Source: Chloroflexota bacterium
GTDB taxonomy: Bacteria > Chloroflexota > Anaerolineae > UBA4142
Assembly (NCBI GenBank): GCA_023381515.1
Contig: JAMCQI010000105.1
Location: 1-45,956, forward strand
Reading direction: 5' to 3'
Length of the DNA stretch: 45,956 bases
Position numbers and translations under genes: made by a program. The notes under the pieces were generated by a model. That model was not told the origin of the DNA. It was given only the letters and a program-made list of their open reading frames with translations, and searched no databases. Positions 17,358 to 24,207 of this stretch are shown here, piece after piece (positions within the stretch are counted from its first letter, which is position 1; the number at the start of each line of letters is the position of its first letter).

Positions 17358-18440
17358 GTGCCTATTCGAAGAATTGCGGTTTTGACTAGTGGAGGCGACG
17401 CGCCCGGGATGAACCCCGCGATTCGCGGGGTCGTCCGGATGGGGCTCAGTCTGGGTCTGGAAGTATACGGCATCGAGCGCGGCTACCAAGGCCTCCTGGA
17501 AGCAGACTTGCATCCTCTCCTCCTGCGCGACATTGGCGGCATTTTGGGCCGCGGGGGAACCATTTTACAGAGTGCACGCACTGAGGAATTCAAGTCCGAA
17601 GCGGGCCTGCGGCGCGCGCTGCACAATCTCAACGGCGCGGGAATTGATGGGCTCATCATCATCGGCGGGAACGGAACCCACCAGGGCGCCTACGCACTCT
17701 CCAAGATGGGCTTTCCGATCGTCACCATCCCGAGCACCATTGACAACGATCTGTGCTTTACCGACATCACTCTCGGGGTAGACACGGCGCTGAACACGGT
17801 GCTCGAAGCCATCGACAAGATTCGCGACACGGCTTCCAGCCACCAGCGCGCGTTTCTCATTGAAACGATGGGGCGAAATTCAGGCTATCTCGCACTCATG
17901 AGCGGAATTGCCGGGGGCGCTGAGGTCATCTTGATTCCGGAGGCGCCGATGTCGCCGGAGCAGGTGCTGGAAGCGATCCAGCAGCAGTATGCGTTGGGCA
18001 AAGCGCACAGCATCATCGTCGTTGCCGAAGGGTACAAACCGGGGACACTGGCCGTTTATCAGTATTTGCGCGAGCGCGAAAAAGAGTGCGGTTTTACCGT
18101 ACGCATGACGATTCTCGGCCACATCCAGCGCGGCGGCAGACCCACCGCCTATGAGCGCGTGCTCGCCACGCGGCTGGCAGTCGCGGCGGTACAGGAGCTG
18201 ACGGCGGGACATTTTGGCGTCATGGTCGGCCTCGCCGGAAGCAGGGTTGAGGTCACGGATCTAGCTCAAGTCGTTACCTGCCACAAGGGAGTAGACCTCG
18301 AATTCTATGAGATGGCAAAAACTCTCGAATTCGGGCGCACCTATGCGCTCGCCAACTCGGCGCCAACTCTCAGTCAATGGTCGCGGCTGGGAGGGAACGG
18401 AACGGTCCGGGTCCAGGACAAGGCACCGGAAGAGTTCTGA
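17358..18440 (+). CDS. pfkA: 6-phosphofructokinase (ATP-type by the Gly104-equivalent residue)
   Basis: A 360-residue group A phosphofructokinase with GTG start and GAGG 7 nt upstream. The N-terminal TSGGDAPGMNPAIRG loop, the catalytic PSTIDNDL (D129), GRNSGYLAL, AEGYKPG and GHIQRGGRPTAYER motifs are all present. The glycine at 106 (GGNGT) predicts ATP rather than pyrophosphate as phosphate donor. The usual GGDGS aspartate that helps bind Mg is an asparagine here (N105), which is unusual. It catalyses fructose-6-phosphate to fructose-1,6-bisphosphate in glycolysis. It is cotranscribed with the YbaK-like gene and closed by a strong terminator. Confidence 0.93.
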   Translation: MPIRRIAVLTSGGDAPGMNPAIRGVVRMGLSLGLEVYGIERGYQGLLEADLHPLLLRDIGGILGRGGTILQSARTEEFKSEAGLRRALHNLNGAGIDGLIIIGGNGTHQGAYALSKMGFPIVTIPSTIDNDLCFTDITLGVDTALNTVLEAIDKIRDTASSHQRAFLIETMGRNSGYLALMSGIAGGAEVILIPEAPMSPEQVLEAIQQQYALGKAHSIIVVAEGYKPGTLAVYQYLREREKECGFTVRMTILGHIQRGGRPTAYERVLATRLAVAAVQELTAGHFGVMVGLAGSRVEVTDLAQVVTCHKGVDLEFYEMAKTLEFGRTYALANSAPTLSQWSRLGGNGTVRVQDKAPEEF

Positions 18441-18452
18441 GATCATCCATGG

Positions 18453-18484
18453 TCGAGCCCTGTGAGAGCTCTCACAGGGCTCGA
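18453..18484 (+). terminator. Rho-independent terminator after pfkA
   Basis: A perfect 32-bp palindrome centred at 18468/18469, with arms TCGAGCCCTGTGAGAG and the complement, followed by TTGCTTCTTT. It lies 12 bp after the pfkA stop. The following promoter overlaps its T-rich tail. Confidence 0.8.
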
Positions 18485-18492
18485 TTGCTTCT

Positions 18493-18521
18493 TTGGCCAT
18501 TTGCAGGTTCTCTGCTATAAT
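18493..18521 (+). promoter_or_regulatory. Extended -10 promoter giving a probable leaderless mRNA
   Basis: TTGGCC (18493-18498), a 17-bp spacer, and TGC-TATAAT (-10 at 18516-18521). The start codons GTG (18527) and ATG (18530) lie only 5 and 8 nt past the -10 box, so the transcript should begin at or next to the start codon. Confidence 0.65.
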
Positions 18522-18526
18522 GGCTC

Positions 18527-20152
18527 GTGATGCCGTTGTCGAGCGCGCCTCGAGAACAACCTGTGGCGGTACAGCCCACGGCACGCAGGCTTTGGCACTC
18601 GATCGATTGGGCCTTGACGTGTACCGCGCTCGTCTATGTCTCCATTGTCCTCCTGGCGGTACTCACTCTCAATCCCTACTTTGCGCAAACCTGGGACGTC
18701 GCCACGTTTCTTCAGGCCGCTCATCGCTTTCTCGACGGCGGCAACCCCTCTGATCTGTATGCGCAATCGCGCGCGGCGCAGACGTGGCCTTATGCCTATC
18801 CGCCACTCCACGCCTTTGTCGTCGCGCTCGCGCTCCTGATAGGCAATATCCTTCACTTACTGCCCGATTATGTTTGGGCACGCGTCCCCGCGATGATCGG
18901 GGACCTCGGCGTCGCCTGGGCGCTCTATCGAATTGTCGGCAGATCTGCCAACGCCAAGCTCGCCCATCTCGCTTTCATACTCTGGCTTTTCAATCCCATC
19001 ACCTTTTACGACACGGCCGTCCAGGGGCATTTTGAGGCCGAATGGCTGTTCTTTGTCCTCCTGGCCTATATATGGTACGATGAGTCGCAAGTACTGTTGG
19101 CCGCCGCAGCGCTCGCAGTCGCGACTCTGTTCAAGCAGACGGCGCTGCTGTTTAGCCTACCGTTTTGGATAGCGGTCCTTCTCGAGCGGTCCCGCCGAAG
19201 GCAGTTCCTTCCGTCCGTTGCTCTCTATATCGTCATCGGAGGTATCGTCTGCCTCCCCTTTCTGCTCTACTCGAACGATTTCCTCTATTCGAACTTGACA
19301 TACGTAGAGAACGTACCAGTGCAAACCCAATCTTGGATCGTCGCCCTGCTGGGATGGACGCGAACAAGCGGCGATGCACTGAGCAGTGATTTCTTTTTGC
19401 TGCGTTACCAGACGCTTGTCACAATGCTCCTCTCGTTGGTGATTGCGTTCGTAGGGATAAGGCGCGGCTGGGATGCCTACCTGATCGGAGCCTTGATTGC
19501 GCTCGCTTTTTTCCTCACGTCGAAGAAGGTCATGGGCTATTACTATGTCATGCTGTGGCCGTTTTTGCTCGCCACCTGCCTTCCCAAGCGCCGCTATGGA
19601 TGGCTGCTGGTCACCCTGATTGTCGTCAGCTGGATCTCCCTTTCGCCCTACTATGCCGCCTGGGTCGATCACGCCCATTGGTGGATTTACGCACTCTTGG
19701 GTTCTCTCAACAGCTTGTTCTTCCTTATTCTTATGGTCCAGCTGATACGTGATCGCGGCTCGCCCGTCTCTTTGCCCGAGGACGAGACCGGCTTGAGAGC
19801 ATGGACAAGTTCATGGACGCTGCTCGTCGTGTCTCTGGGATTGACTGCAGGCGCAGCTTTCGCCGCCTTTCTACAGCCGATTTTCTCTAGCACCTCCAGT
19901 CCTATCCGACCGCCAATCGTTGCCGCCGGACTGGAAGGGCCCGCGGTTCTGGCGTTCCTTGGCCTGGTGGTCTTGATCTGCATTGCCACCTTCGCCGCTG
20001 CGCGGTGGGCTCGGTCATTGGCACCGGGGCCTCGCAGCCGAGCCGCATGGGGGATCGTTTTGGCCTTTGCACCTCTCTTTTTTGCCGTCTATACTCTCAC
20101 AAAAGAATCCACAGCCATATTCGAACTCGCCCTCAAGGCATTGGGAGTGTGA
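18527..20152 (+). CDS. GT-C type membrane glycosyltransferase
   Basis: A 541-residue protein with about twelve to thirteen membrane helices. After the first helix comes an acidic external loop (YFAQTWDVATFLQAAHRF), typical of GT-C enzymes that use polyprenyl-phosphate sugars, and then the YAYPPLHAF segment seen in mannosyltransferase-like families. The acceptor is unknown. It is the first gene of a three-gene operon with a GT2 glycosyltransferase (adjacent stop/start) and a flippase-like protein, suggesting lipid- or surface-glycan assembly. Its start lies 5-8 nt after a consensus -10, so it is probably read from a leaderless mRNA. Confidence 0.85.
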   Translation: MMPLSSAPREQPVAVQPTARRLWHSIDWALTCTALVYVSIVLLAVLTLNPYFAQTWDVATFLQAAHRFLDGGNPSDLYAQSRAAQTWPYAYPPLHAFVVALALLIGNILHLLPDYVWARVPAMIGDLGVAWALYRIVGRSANAKLAHLAFILWLFNPITFYDTAVQGHFEAEWLFFVLLAYIWYDESQVLLAAAALAVATLFKQTALLFSLPFWIAVLLERSRRRQFLPSVALYIVIGGIVCLPFLLYSNDFLYSNLTYVENVPVQTQSWIVALLGWTRTSGDALSSDFFLLRYQTLVTMLLSLVIAFVGIRRGWDAYLIGALIALAFFLTSKKVMGYYYVMLWPFLLATCLPKRRYGWLLVTLIVVSWISLSPYYAAWVDHAHWWIYALLGSLNSLFFLILMVQLIRDRGSPVSLPEDETGLRAWTSSWTLLVVSLGLTAGAAFAAFLQPIFSSTSSPIRPPIVAAGLEGPAVLAFLGLVVLICIATFAAARWARSLAPGPRSRAAWGIVLAFAPLFFAVYTLTKESTAIFELALKALGV

Positions 20153-21100
20153 ATGATTCGCTGTAGCGTCGGGATTACCGCGTACAATGACCAAGCCAAT
20201 ATTGGCCAACTCCTCTCGATCATGCTCAGCCAAGAACTGCGTACCGTGGAGATTGCAGAGATTATTGTCGTCGCCAGTGGATGCACGGACGGCACGGTCC
20301 CCATCGTCGAAGAGTTCGCGGCACGTGATCCGCGTCTCCAATTGATCGTCCAGCCCAAGCGGGAGGGCAAGACGTCAGCAATCAACCAGTTCCTCCAGCA
20401 TGCCAAGGAAGAGGTTTGCGTCCTCGAGAGCGCCGACACTCTCCCGGCCAAGGACAGCATTGAGAATCTGGTCCGCCTTTTTGCCGATCCTCAGGTTGGG
20501 ATGACCGGCGCGCAAAAGATACCCGTCAATGTCCCCGAGCATATCGTCGGCTACATGTCCCACCTGCGTTTGCGAATGGAGCACCAACTGTGTCTCGAGA
20601 TTCCGCGGACTGGAGAGTTGATCGCGTTTCGCAAGGTATTTAACTACCTTCCTGCGGATGTCGCCATGGACGAGGCCTTTGTCGAGGCACTGGTGATCCG
20701 GCGGGGCCTCCAGGTGCACTATGCCCCGGACGCGGTCGTGTACAACATGGGTCCAGAGACCTTGGGCGAGTTCATTATGCAGCGCCGCCGCAACTATGCC
20801 GGCCACCTCCACCTCGTCCGCAAATACGGCTATCGCGTCTCTTCTCTCGACACATCTCGCGTGGTACGAATTGCCTTTGAGGAGGTGTGGGGAGCACTGC
20901 GTCTCATCTGGACGCTCGCCGCGCTGGGCCTGGTCGAGGCGCTGGCTCGCGGGTTGGGAGCGTATGATTACTATGTCAAACGCGACAAGCACGTCGTCTG
21001 GGATATGGCGTGGACGACCAAGAAGGTGGACCAACCCCCTCACGCACCCTTGTCGATTCCGGTTCCACCCGAGCCAGAAAAAAAGCCGCCGGTGGCCTGA
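20153..21100 (+). CDS. Glycosyltransferase family 2 protein
   Basis: A 315-residue GT-A fold enzyme. The N-terminal nucleotide-sugar site is RCSVGITAYNDQANIGQLL followed by EIIVVASGCTDGT and KREGKTSAINQF. The usual DxD position reads LESADT, so the metal motif is altered. The acceptor region has AMDEAF and the QRRR motif (IMQRRRNYAGH) common in processive or membrane-associated GT2 enzymes. A hydrophobic segment occurs near residues 250-270 (LRLIWTLAALGLVEAL). Its ATG directly abuts the stop of the preceding glycosyltransferase gene, so translational coupling is likely. Confidence 0.88.
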   Translation: MIRCSVGITAYNDQANIGQLLSIMLSQELRTVEIAEIIVVASGCTDGTVPIVEEFAARDPRLQLIVQPKREGKTSAINQFLQHAKEEVCVLESADTLPAKDSIENLVRLFADPQVGMTGAQKIPVNVPEHIVGYMSHLRLRMEHQLCLEIPRTGELIAFRKVFNYLPADVAMDEAFVEALVIRRGLQVHYAPDAVVYNMGPETLGEFIMQRRRNYAGHLHLVRKYGYRVSSLDTSRVVRIAFEEVWGALRLIWTLAALGLVEALARGLGAYDYYVKRDKHVVWDMAWTTKKVDQPPHAPLSIPVPPEPEKKPPVA

Positions 21101-21112
21101 TCCGGCAATGAA

Positions 21113-22087
21113 ATGAAGAACTCGCTGCTCGCACTGGCCAAAATCGGGGTCACCGTCGTCATTATTGTCTTTTTGCTCTCGCGTGTAGACCTCGCCGCGA
21201 TGGGCCGCCATCTCGCCGCGGCGAATCCCGTGTTCCTTCTCTTGGCACTCGCACTCTACTTGTTCGCCATCTTCCTTGGCGCGGTCAAATGGCAGATCCT
21301 GACGCGGGCGCAGGGTCTTCCCTCCTCTCTCGGCGACCTCCTCGCCTATTCGTTTGTCGGCTTGTTCTTCGGGAATTTGCTCCCCAGCAACGTGGGTGGC
21401 GATGTGGTGCGCGCCTATGGGCTGGTCCGTGTGAGTGGCCGCGCCGAAGCCGCGGCGATCTCTGTTCTCGTAGACCGCTTGATGGGTCTCGCGACCTATG
21501 TGGGTGCCGCAATGATTATGGCGGCACTCGCCGCGGTCGTCGTCACCCGTGCAGAACTGGAACAAATCGAGGCGGCAGCCGCCTTCGCGGCCGTGCTCTT
21601 TATCGTAGCGATGGCGCTTTTATTCAGCCGCCGAGTTTCTCGGCGGGTCAAGTGGGTTTTTGATTACGCCCCACTCGCTCGGGTGCGGCCCATCGCTGAG
21701 CGCATCTACCGCGCTCTCCAAGTTTATCGGCACAGCTACCTAGCGCTTGCACTTAATCTGCTCCTCTCCGGCTGCATCGTCATCATCACGACGATCGTGT
21801 GGTACACAGTCGCCCGGGGGCTGGGTGTCGATGTTTCGCCCTTTTACTTTTTTCTTTTCAATCCTTTGATTGCCTTTGTGACTCTGCTTCCCATCTCGCT
21901 AAATGGGTTGGGGCCCAAGGAGGCCACCGCGGTCTTTTTCTTCGGACTGATTGGGGTGCCGAGCGAGGTCGCCCTCGCCATGTCGCTCGTCTTTCATCTC
22001 CTGATCGTGCTGACGAGCCTGCCGGGGGGAGTTCTCTGGTGGCGTGAAAAGAGACTGGCGCCCCCACGTGTGGTCGTGACAGAGTAG
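21113..22087 (+). CDS. Flippase-like membrane protein (UPF0104 / LPG synthase membrane-domain family)
   Basis: A 324-residue protein with about eight membrane helices. It has the hallmark motifs of the lysylphosphatidylglycerol-synthase transmembrane family: GNLLPSNVGGDVVRAYGL, SVLVDRLMGL, and LPISLNGLGPKEATAVFFF. The C-terminal aminoacyl-transferase domain of MprF is absent, so a lipid or glycolipid flippase role is more likely than lysinylation. Gene order with GT-C and GT2 enzymes supports handling of a lipid-linked glycan. It starts 12 bp after the GT2 gene. Confidence 0.88.
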   Translation: MKNSLLALAKIGVTVVIIVFLLSRVDLAAMGRHLAAANPVFLLLALALYLFAIFLGAVKWQILTRAQGLPSSLGDLLAYSFVGLFFGNLLPSNVGGDVVRAYGLVRVSGRAEAAAISVLVDRLMGLATYVGAAMIMAALAAVVVTRAELEQIEAAAAFAAVLFIVAMALLFSRRVSRRVKWVFDYAPLARVRPIAERIYRALQVYRHSYLALALNLLLSGCIVIITTIVWYTVARGLGVDVSPFYFFLFNPLIAFVTLLPISLNGLGPKEATAVFFFGLIGVPSEVALAMSLVFHLLIVLTSLPGGVLWWREKRLAPPRVVVTE

Positions 22088-22134
22088 CTTCACCTCCCAC
22101 AAGAGGCCATGGCGCGAATAGGAACAATTATTTG

Positions 22135-22163
22135 TTGACGGGTTCAGGAACTCAGGGTATAAT
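22135..22163 (+). promoter_or_regulatory. Sigma70-type promoter for the DUF4388-GTPase operon
   Basis: TTGACG (22135-22140), a 17-bp spacer, and TATAAT (22158-22163). A leader of about 50 nt follows, with GGGGAAGG before the ATG at 22218. Confidence 0.75.
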
Positions 22164-22217
22164 GTTTGGCGCGCTGTCTCGCGACGTCTGAGCTACGCTT
22201 GTTCCAGGGGAAGGATA

Positions 22218-23138
22218 ATGGCCCTCAAGGGGAATCTGCGGGACGTCAGCCTGAACCAACTCCTCAATTTGATACACCTCGCCCACAAAACGGGCGCACT
22301 CACCGTCACCGGTGACAGCGGCCCGAACGCCGCGCACCTCTATTTCAAGGAGGGCCGGCTCATTCAGGCTTCCCTCGACGGACAGCAGACGCGCCTCACA
22401 GACATCCTTGTCCAAGTTGGTAGACTGACGCCCGACCAGGCCAAAGCGGTGCGTGCCCGCTCCAAAGTGGATACCGACAAGGAACTGGGGTTGTTGATGA
22501 TCCAGGGCGGCATCCTGAATCAGGCAGACATTATTCAGGGCGTCAGGGACTATCTCCTCGAATCGGTCTACCACCTCTTCACATGGCCGGGCGGCTCGTT
22601 CCGCTTTGATGCCAATCAGCTTCCGGCCGAAGAGCGAATCACGGTGCCGATCAGCCTCGATCGGCTCATTATCGAAGGCGGCCGTCGAGTTCAGGAATGG
22701 GAGCACCTCAGGGATGAATTGCCTGACCTGGACGTGCCCCTGCGCTTTGCCGACCGTCCGGATGCAAATCTGCGTAACATCAATCTCAGCGTAGACCAAT
22801 GGAAGGTAATCTCGTTCATCAATTCGCGCAATACGATCCGCCAGATCGCGAGTTTTCTCAAGATGGACGAGTTTCAAATCCGCCGGATTGTGCATGGCCT
22901 CCAAGCGGCCGGGCTGGTCGACGTGGCGGCGAGGGGAGCACGCTCCTCCGCGCCGTCCGCGGCGATAGCGCCCGCACCGCCCGCCGCGTCGATGCCGGCC
23001 ATAACCCCCACCCCTACTCCTATGGCGCCCGCGCCGGTACCCGCGCCTACACCACGGCCGCCCGTCGCTCCAGCACCTGCTGCGCGCGTAAGCCGCGGCG
23101 TCCTACTGCGCGTGATTGACCGGATCCGCCGGCTCTAA
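22218..23138 (+). CDS. DUF4388 (PATAN-like) domain protein
   Basis: A 306-residue protein. The N-terminus (MALKGNLRDVSLNQLLNLIH, then KTGALTVTG and HLYFKEGRLIQASL) is the DUF4388/PATAN domain, found in signalling proteins such as PatA of cyanobacteria and often linked to GTPases or receivers. A second helical region (ILNQADIIQGVRDYLLESVYHLF, cited in parts) and a winged-helix-like stretch at about 195-235 follow. The C-terminal 70 residues are a proline/alanine-rich tail ending in a basic helix (GVLLRVIDRIRRL). It is first in an operon with an MglA-like GTPase and a decayed V4R gene, suggesting a GTPase-regulated signalling module. Confidence 0.87.
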   Translation: MALKGNLRDVSLNQLLNLIHLAHKTGALTVTGDSGPNAAHLYFKEGRLIQASLDGQQTRLTDILVQVGRLTPDQAKAVRARSKVDTDKELGLLMIQGGILNQADIIQGVRDYLLESVYHLFTWPGGSFRFDANQLPAEERITVPISLDRLIIEGGRRVQEWEHLRDELPDLDVPLRFADRPDANLRNINLSVDQWKVISFINSRNTIRQIASFLKMDEFQIRRIVHGLQAAGLVDVAARGARSSAPSAAIAPAPPAASMPAITPTPTPMAPAPVPAPTPRPPVAPAPAARVSRGVLLRVIDRIRRL

Positions 23139-23255
23139 TTGGCGGCTGCAAGCCAGGTGGCTGCACACCGGCCGCCATGCTCTCCCATTTTCGATTTACC
23201 CGCACGGCGGGATACCCATACCTGGAGACCTTATATTCTTTCGAGTGGACCACTC

Positions 23256-23807
23256 ATGCAGACTGTGAAAATGGTCATCACGGGGCCTTTTAGCTCAGGC
23301 AAAACCTCGTTCATCGGCAGCATCAGCGAGATCGCCGTCGTCCGCACCGAGCGCAAAATTACGGACGAAACCCGCAACGTCAAGCAGCTCACGACGGTGG
23401 CGATGGATTTCGGCCGCATTACGATTGACAAAGATTTGGTGCTTTATCTCTTTGGCACCCCAGGCCAAAAGCGGTTTGACTTTATGTGGGAGATCCTGTC
23501 GGAAGGCATGCTCGGTTTCATCGTTCTCGTCGACAGCACGCGGCCCGAGACCTTTCACGAGGCCCGCAACATCCTCGATACATTCCGCGGCTACAGTGCT
23601 ACCCCCTATATCATTGCGGCGAACAAACAGGACGACGAAGATGCCTGGTCGCCCGAGGACCTCCGGATTGCCCTGCGGCTTGACCCGGAGGCGCATGTGC
23701 TGCCCTGCGTTGCGATGGACAAGGAAAGCGTAAAGAACGTTCTGCTCGAACTCTTGTACATCATTTTGGAGCAAGTACCGGAAGAAGAACTAACGCGAAA
23801 ACACTAA
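23256..23807 (+). CDS. MglA/Arf-like small GTPase
   Basis: A 183-residue Ras-like GTPase of the bacterial 'ATP/GTP-binding' family. The P-loop is GPFSSGKT (10-17). Switch II reads LFGTPGQKRF, where the usual DxxG aspartate is replaced, as is typical of this family. The G4 motif is ANKQD (122-126) and the G5-like region is PCVAMD. Relatives work with roadblock/LC7 or DUF4388 proteins, for example in polarity control. ATG at 23256 is the start because homologues begin a few residues before the P-loop. The frame is open back to 23139 but shows no similarity there. Confidence 0.9.
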   Translation: MQTVKMVITGPFSSGKTSFIGSISEIAVVRTERKITDETRNVKQLTTVAMDFGRITIDKDLVLYLFGTPGQKRFDFMWEILSEGMLGFIVLVDSTRPETFHEARNILDTFRGYSATPYIIAANKQDDEDAWSPEDLRIALRLDPEAHVLPCVAMDKESVKNVLLELLYIILEQVPEEELTRKH

Positions 23808-23837
23808 GCAGAGACGATCGAGAAGGTCAACGACCGC

Positions 23838-24148
23838 ATGATGCCCAATGATACACTGCGAATCTAGTTCCTCGCCATTTAAAAAGTGCTGGGGCCGGAT
23901 GGCATGAAAGCTGTCCTGCGGGGCGCTCACCTGGAACGCTACACGGGCCACTGTCCGACCACGAGCCTGGACCCGTGTGCGTGTACCGACTGCAACACCC
24001 TTCCCCTTATTGCTTTGTCACCATCGGCCCCTTGACAGAGGCGATGCGGTGGCCAGCGGACCAACTCTTCAACGTCCAGCAAGCCACCTGCAGGAATCCG
24101 GGAGCGGATGCGTGCCGATACGTTATCCCAAAAAGGCCGAGCGATTGA
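23838..24148 (+). pseudogene. Decayed V4R-domain protein
   Basis: From ATG 23838 one frame reads MMPNDTLRI, stop, FLAI, stop, KVLGPDGMKAVLRGAHLERYTGH. The opening and helices fit V4R (4-vinyl reductase) sensor proteins once the two nonsense codons (TAG at 23865, TAA at 23880) are ignored. After a frame change near 23972 the text VTIGPLTEAMRW, then FNVQQATC and DACRYVIPKRPSD, fits the cysteine-rich end of a V4R domain. The middle of the domain is missing. It lies right after the DUF4388-GTPase pair. The call rests on remembered family patterns and needs a profile search. Confidence 0.6.
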
Positions 24149-24176
24149 GGGATGATGGCGACGCCATTCTTCATGA

Positions 24177-24207
24177 AAAGAGACGGGAATCAACCTCCCG
24201 TCTCTTT
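24177..24207. terminator. Bidirectional terminator between convergent operons
   Basis: AAAGAGACGGGA, a 7-nt loop, then TCCCGTCTCTTT: a 12-bp perfect stem with A-rich and T-rich ends that can act on both strands. It separates the GTPase operon from the minus-strand glycosyltransferase operon and covers the end of the GT39-like gene. Confidence 0.75.

Noticed and set aside
20375..21565. 396-codon minus-strand frame over the GT2 and flippase genes
   Set aside because: Composition is typical of an antisense shadow (His/Arg/Glu-rich, no motifs), and the plus strand has two well-defined genes.
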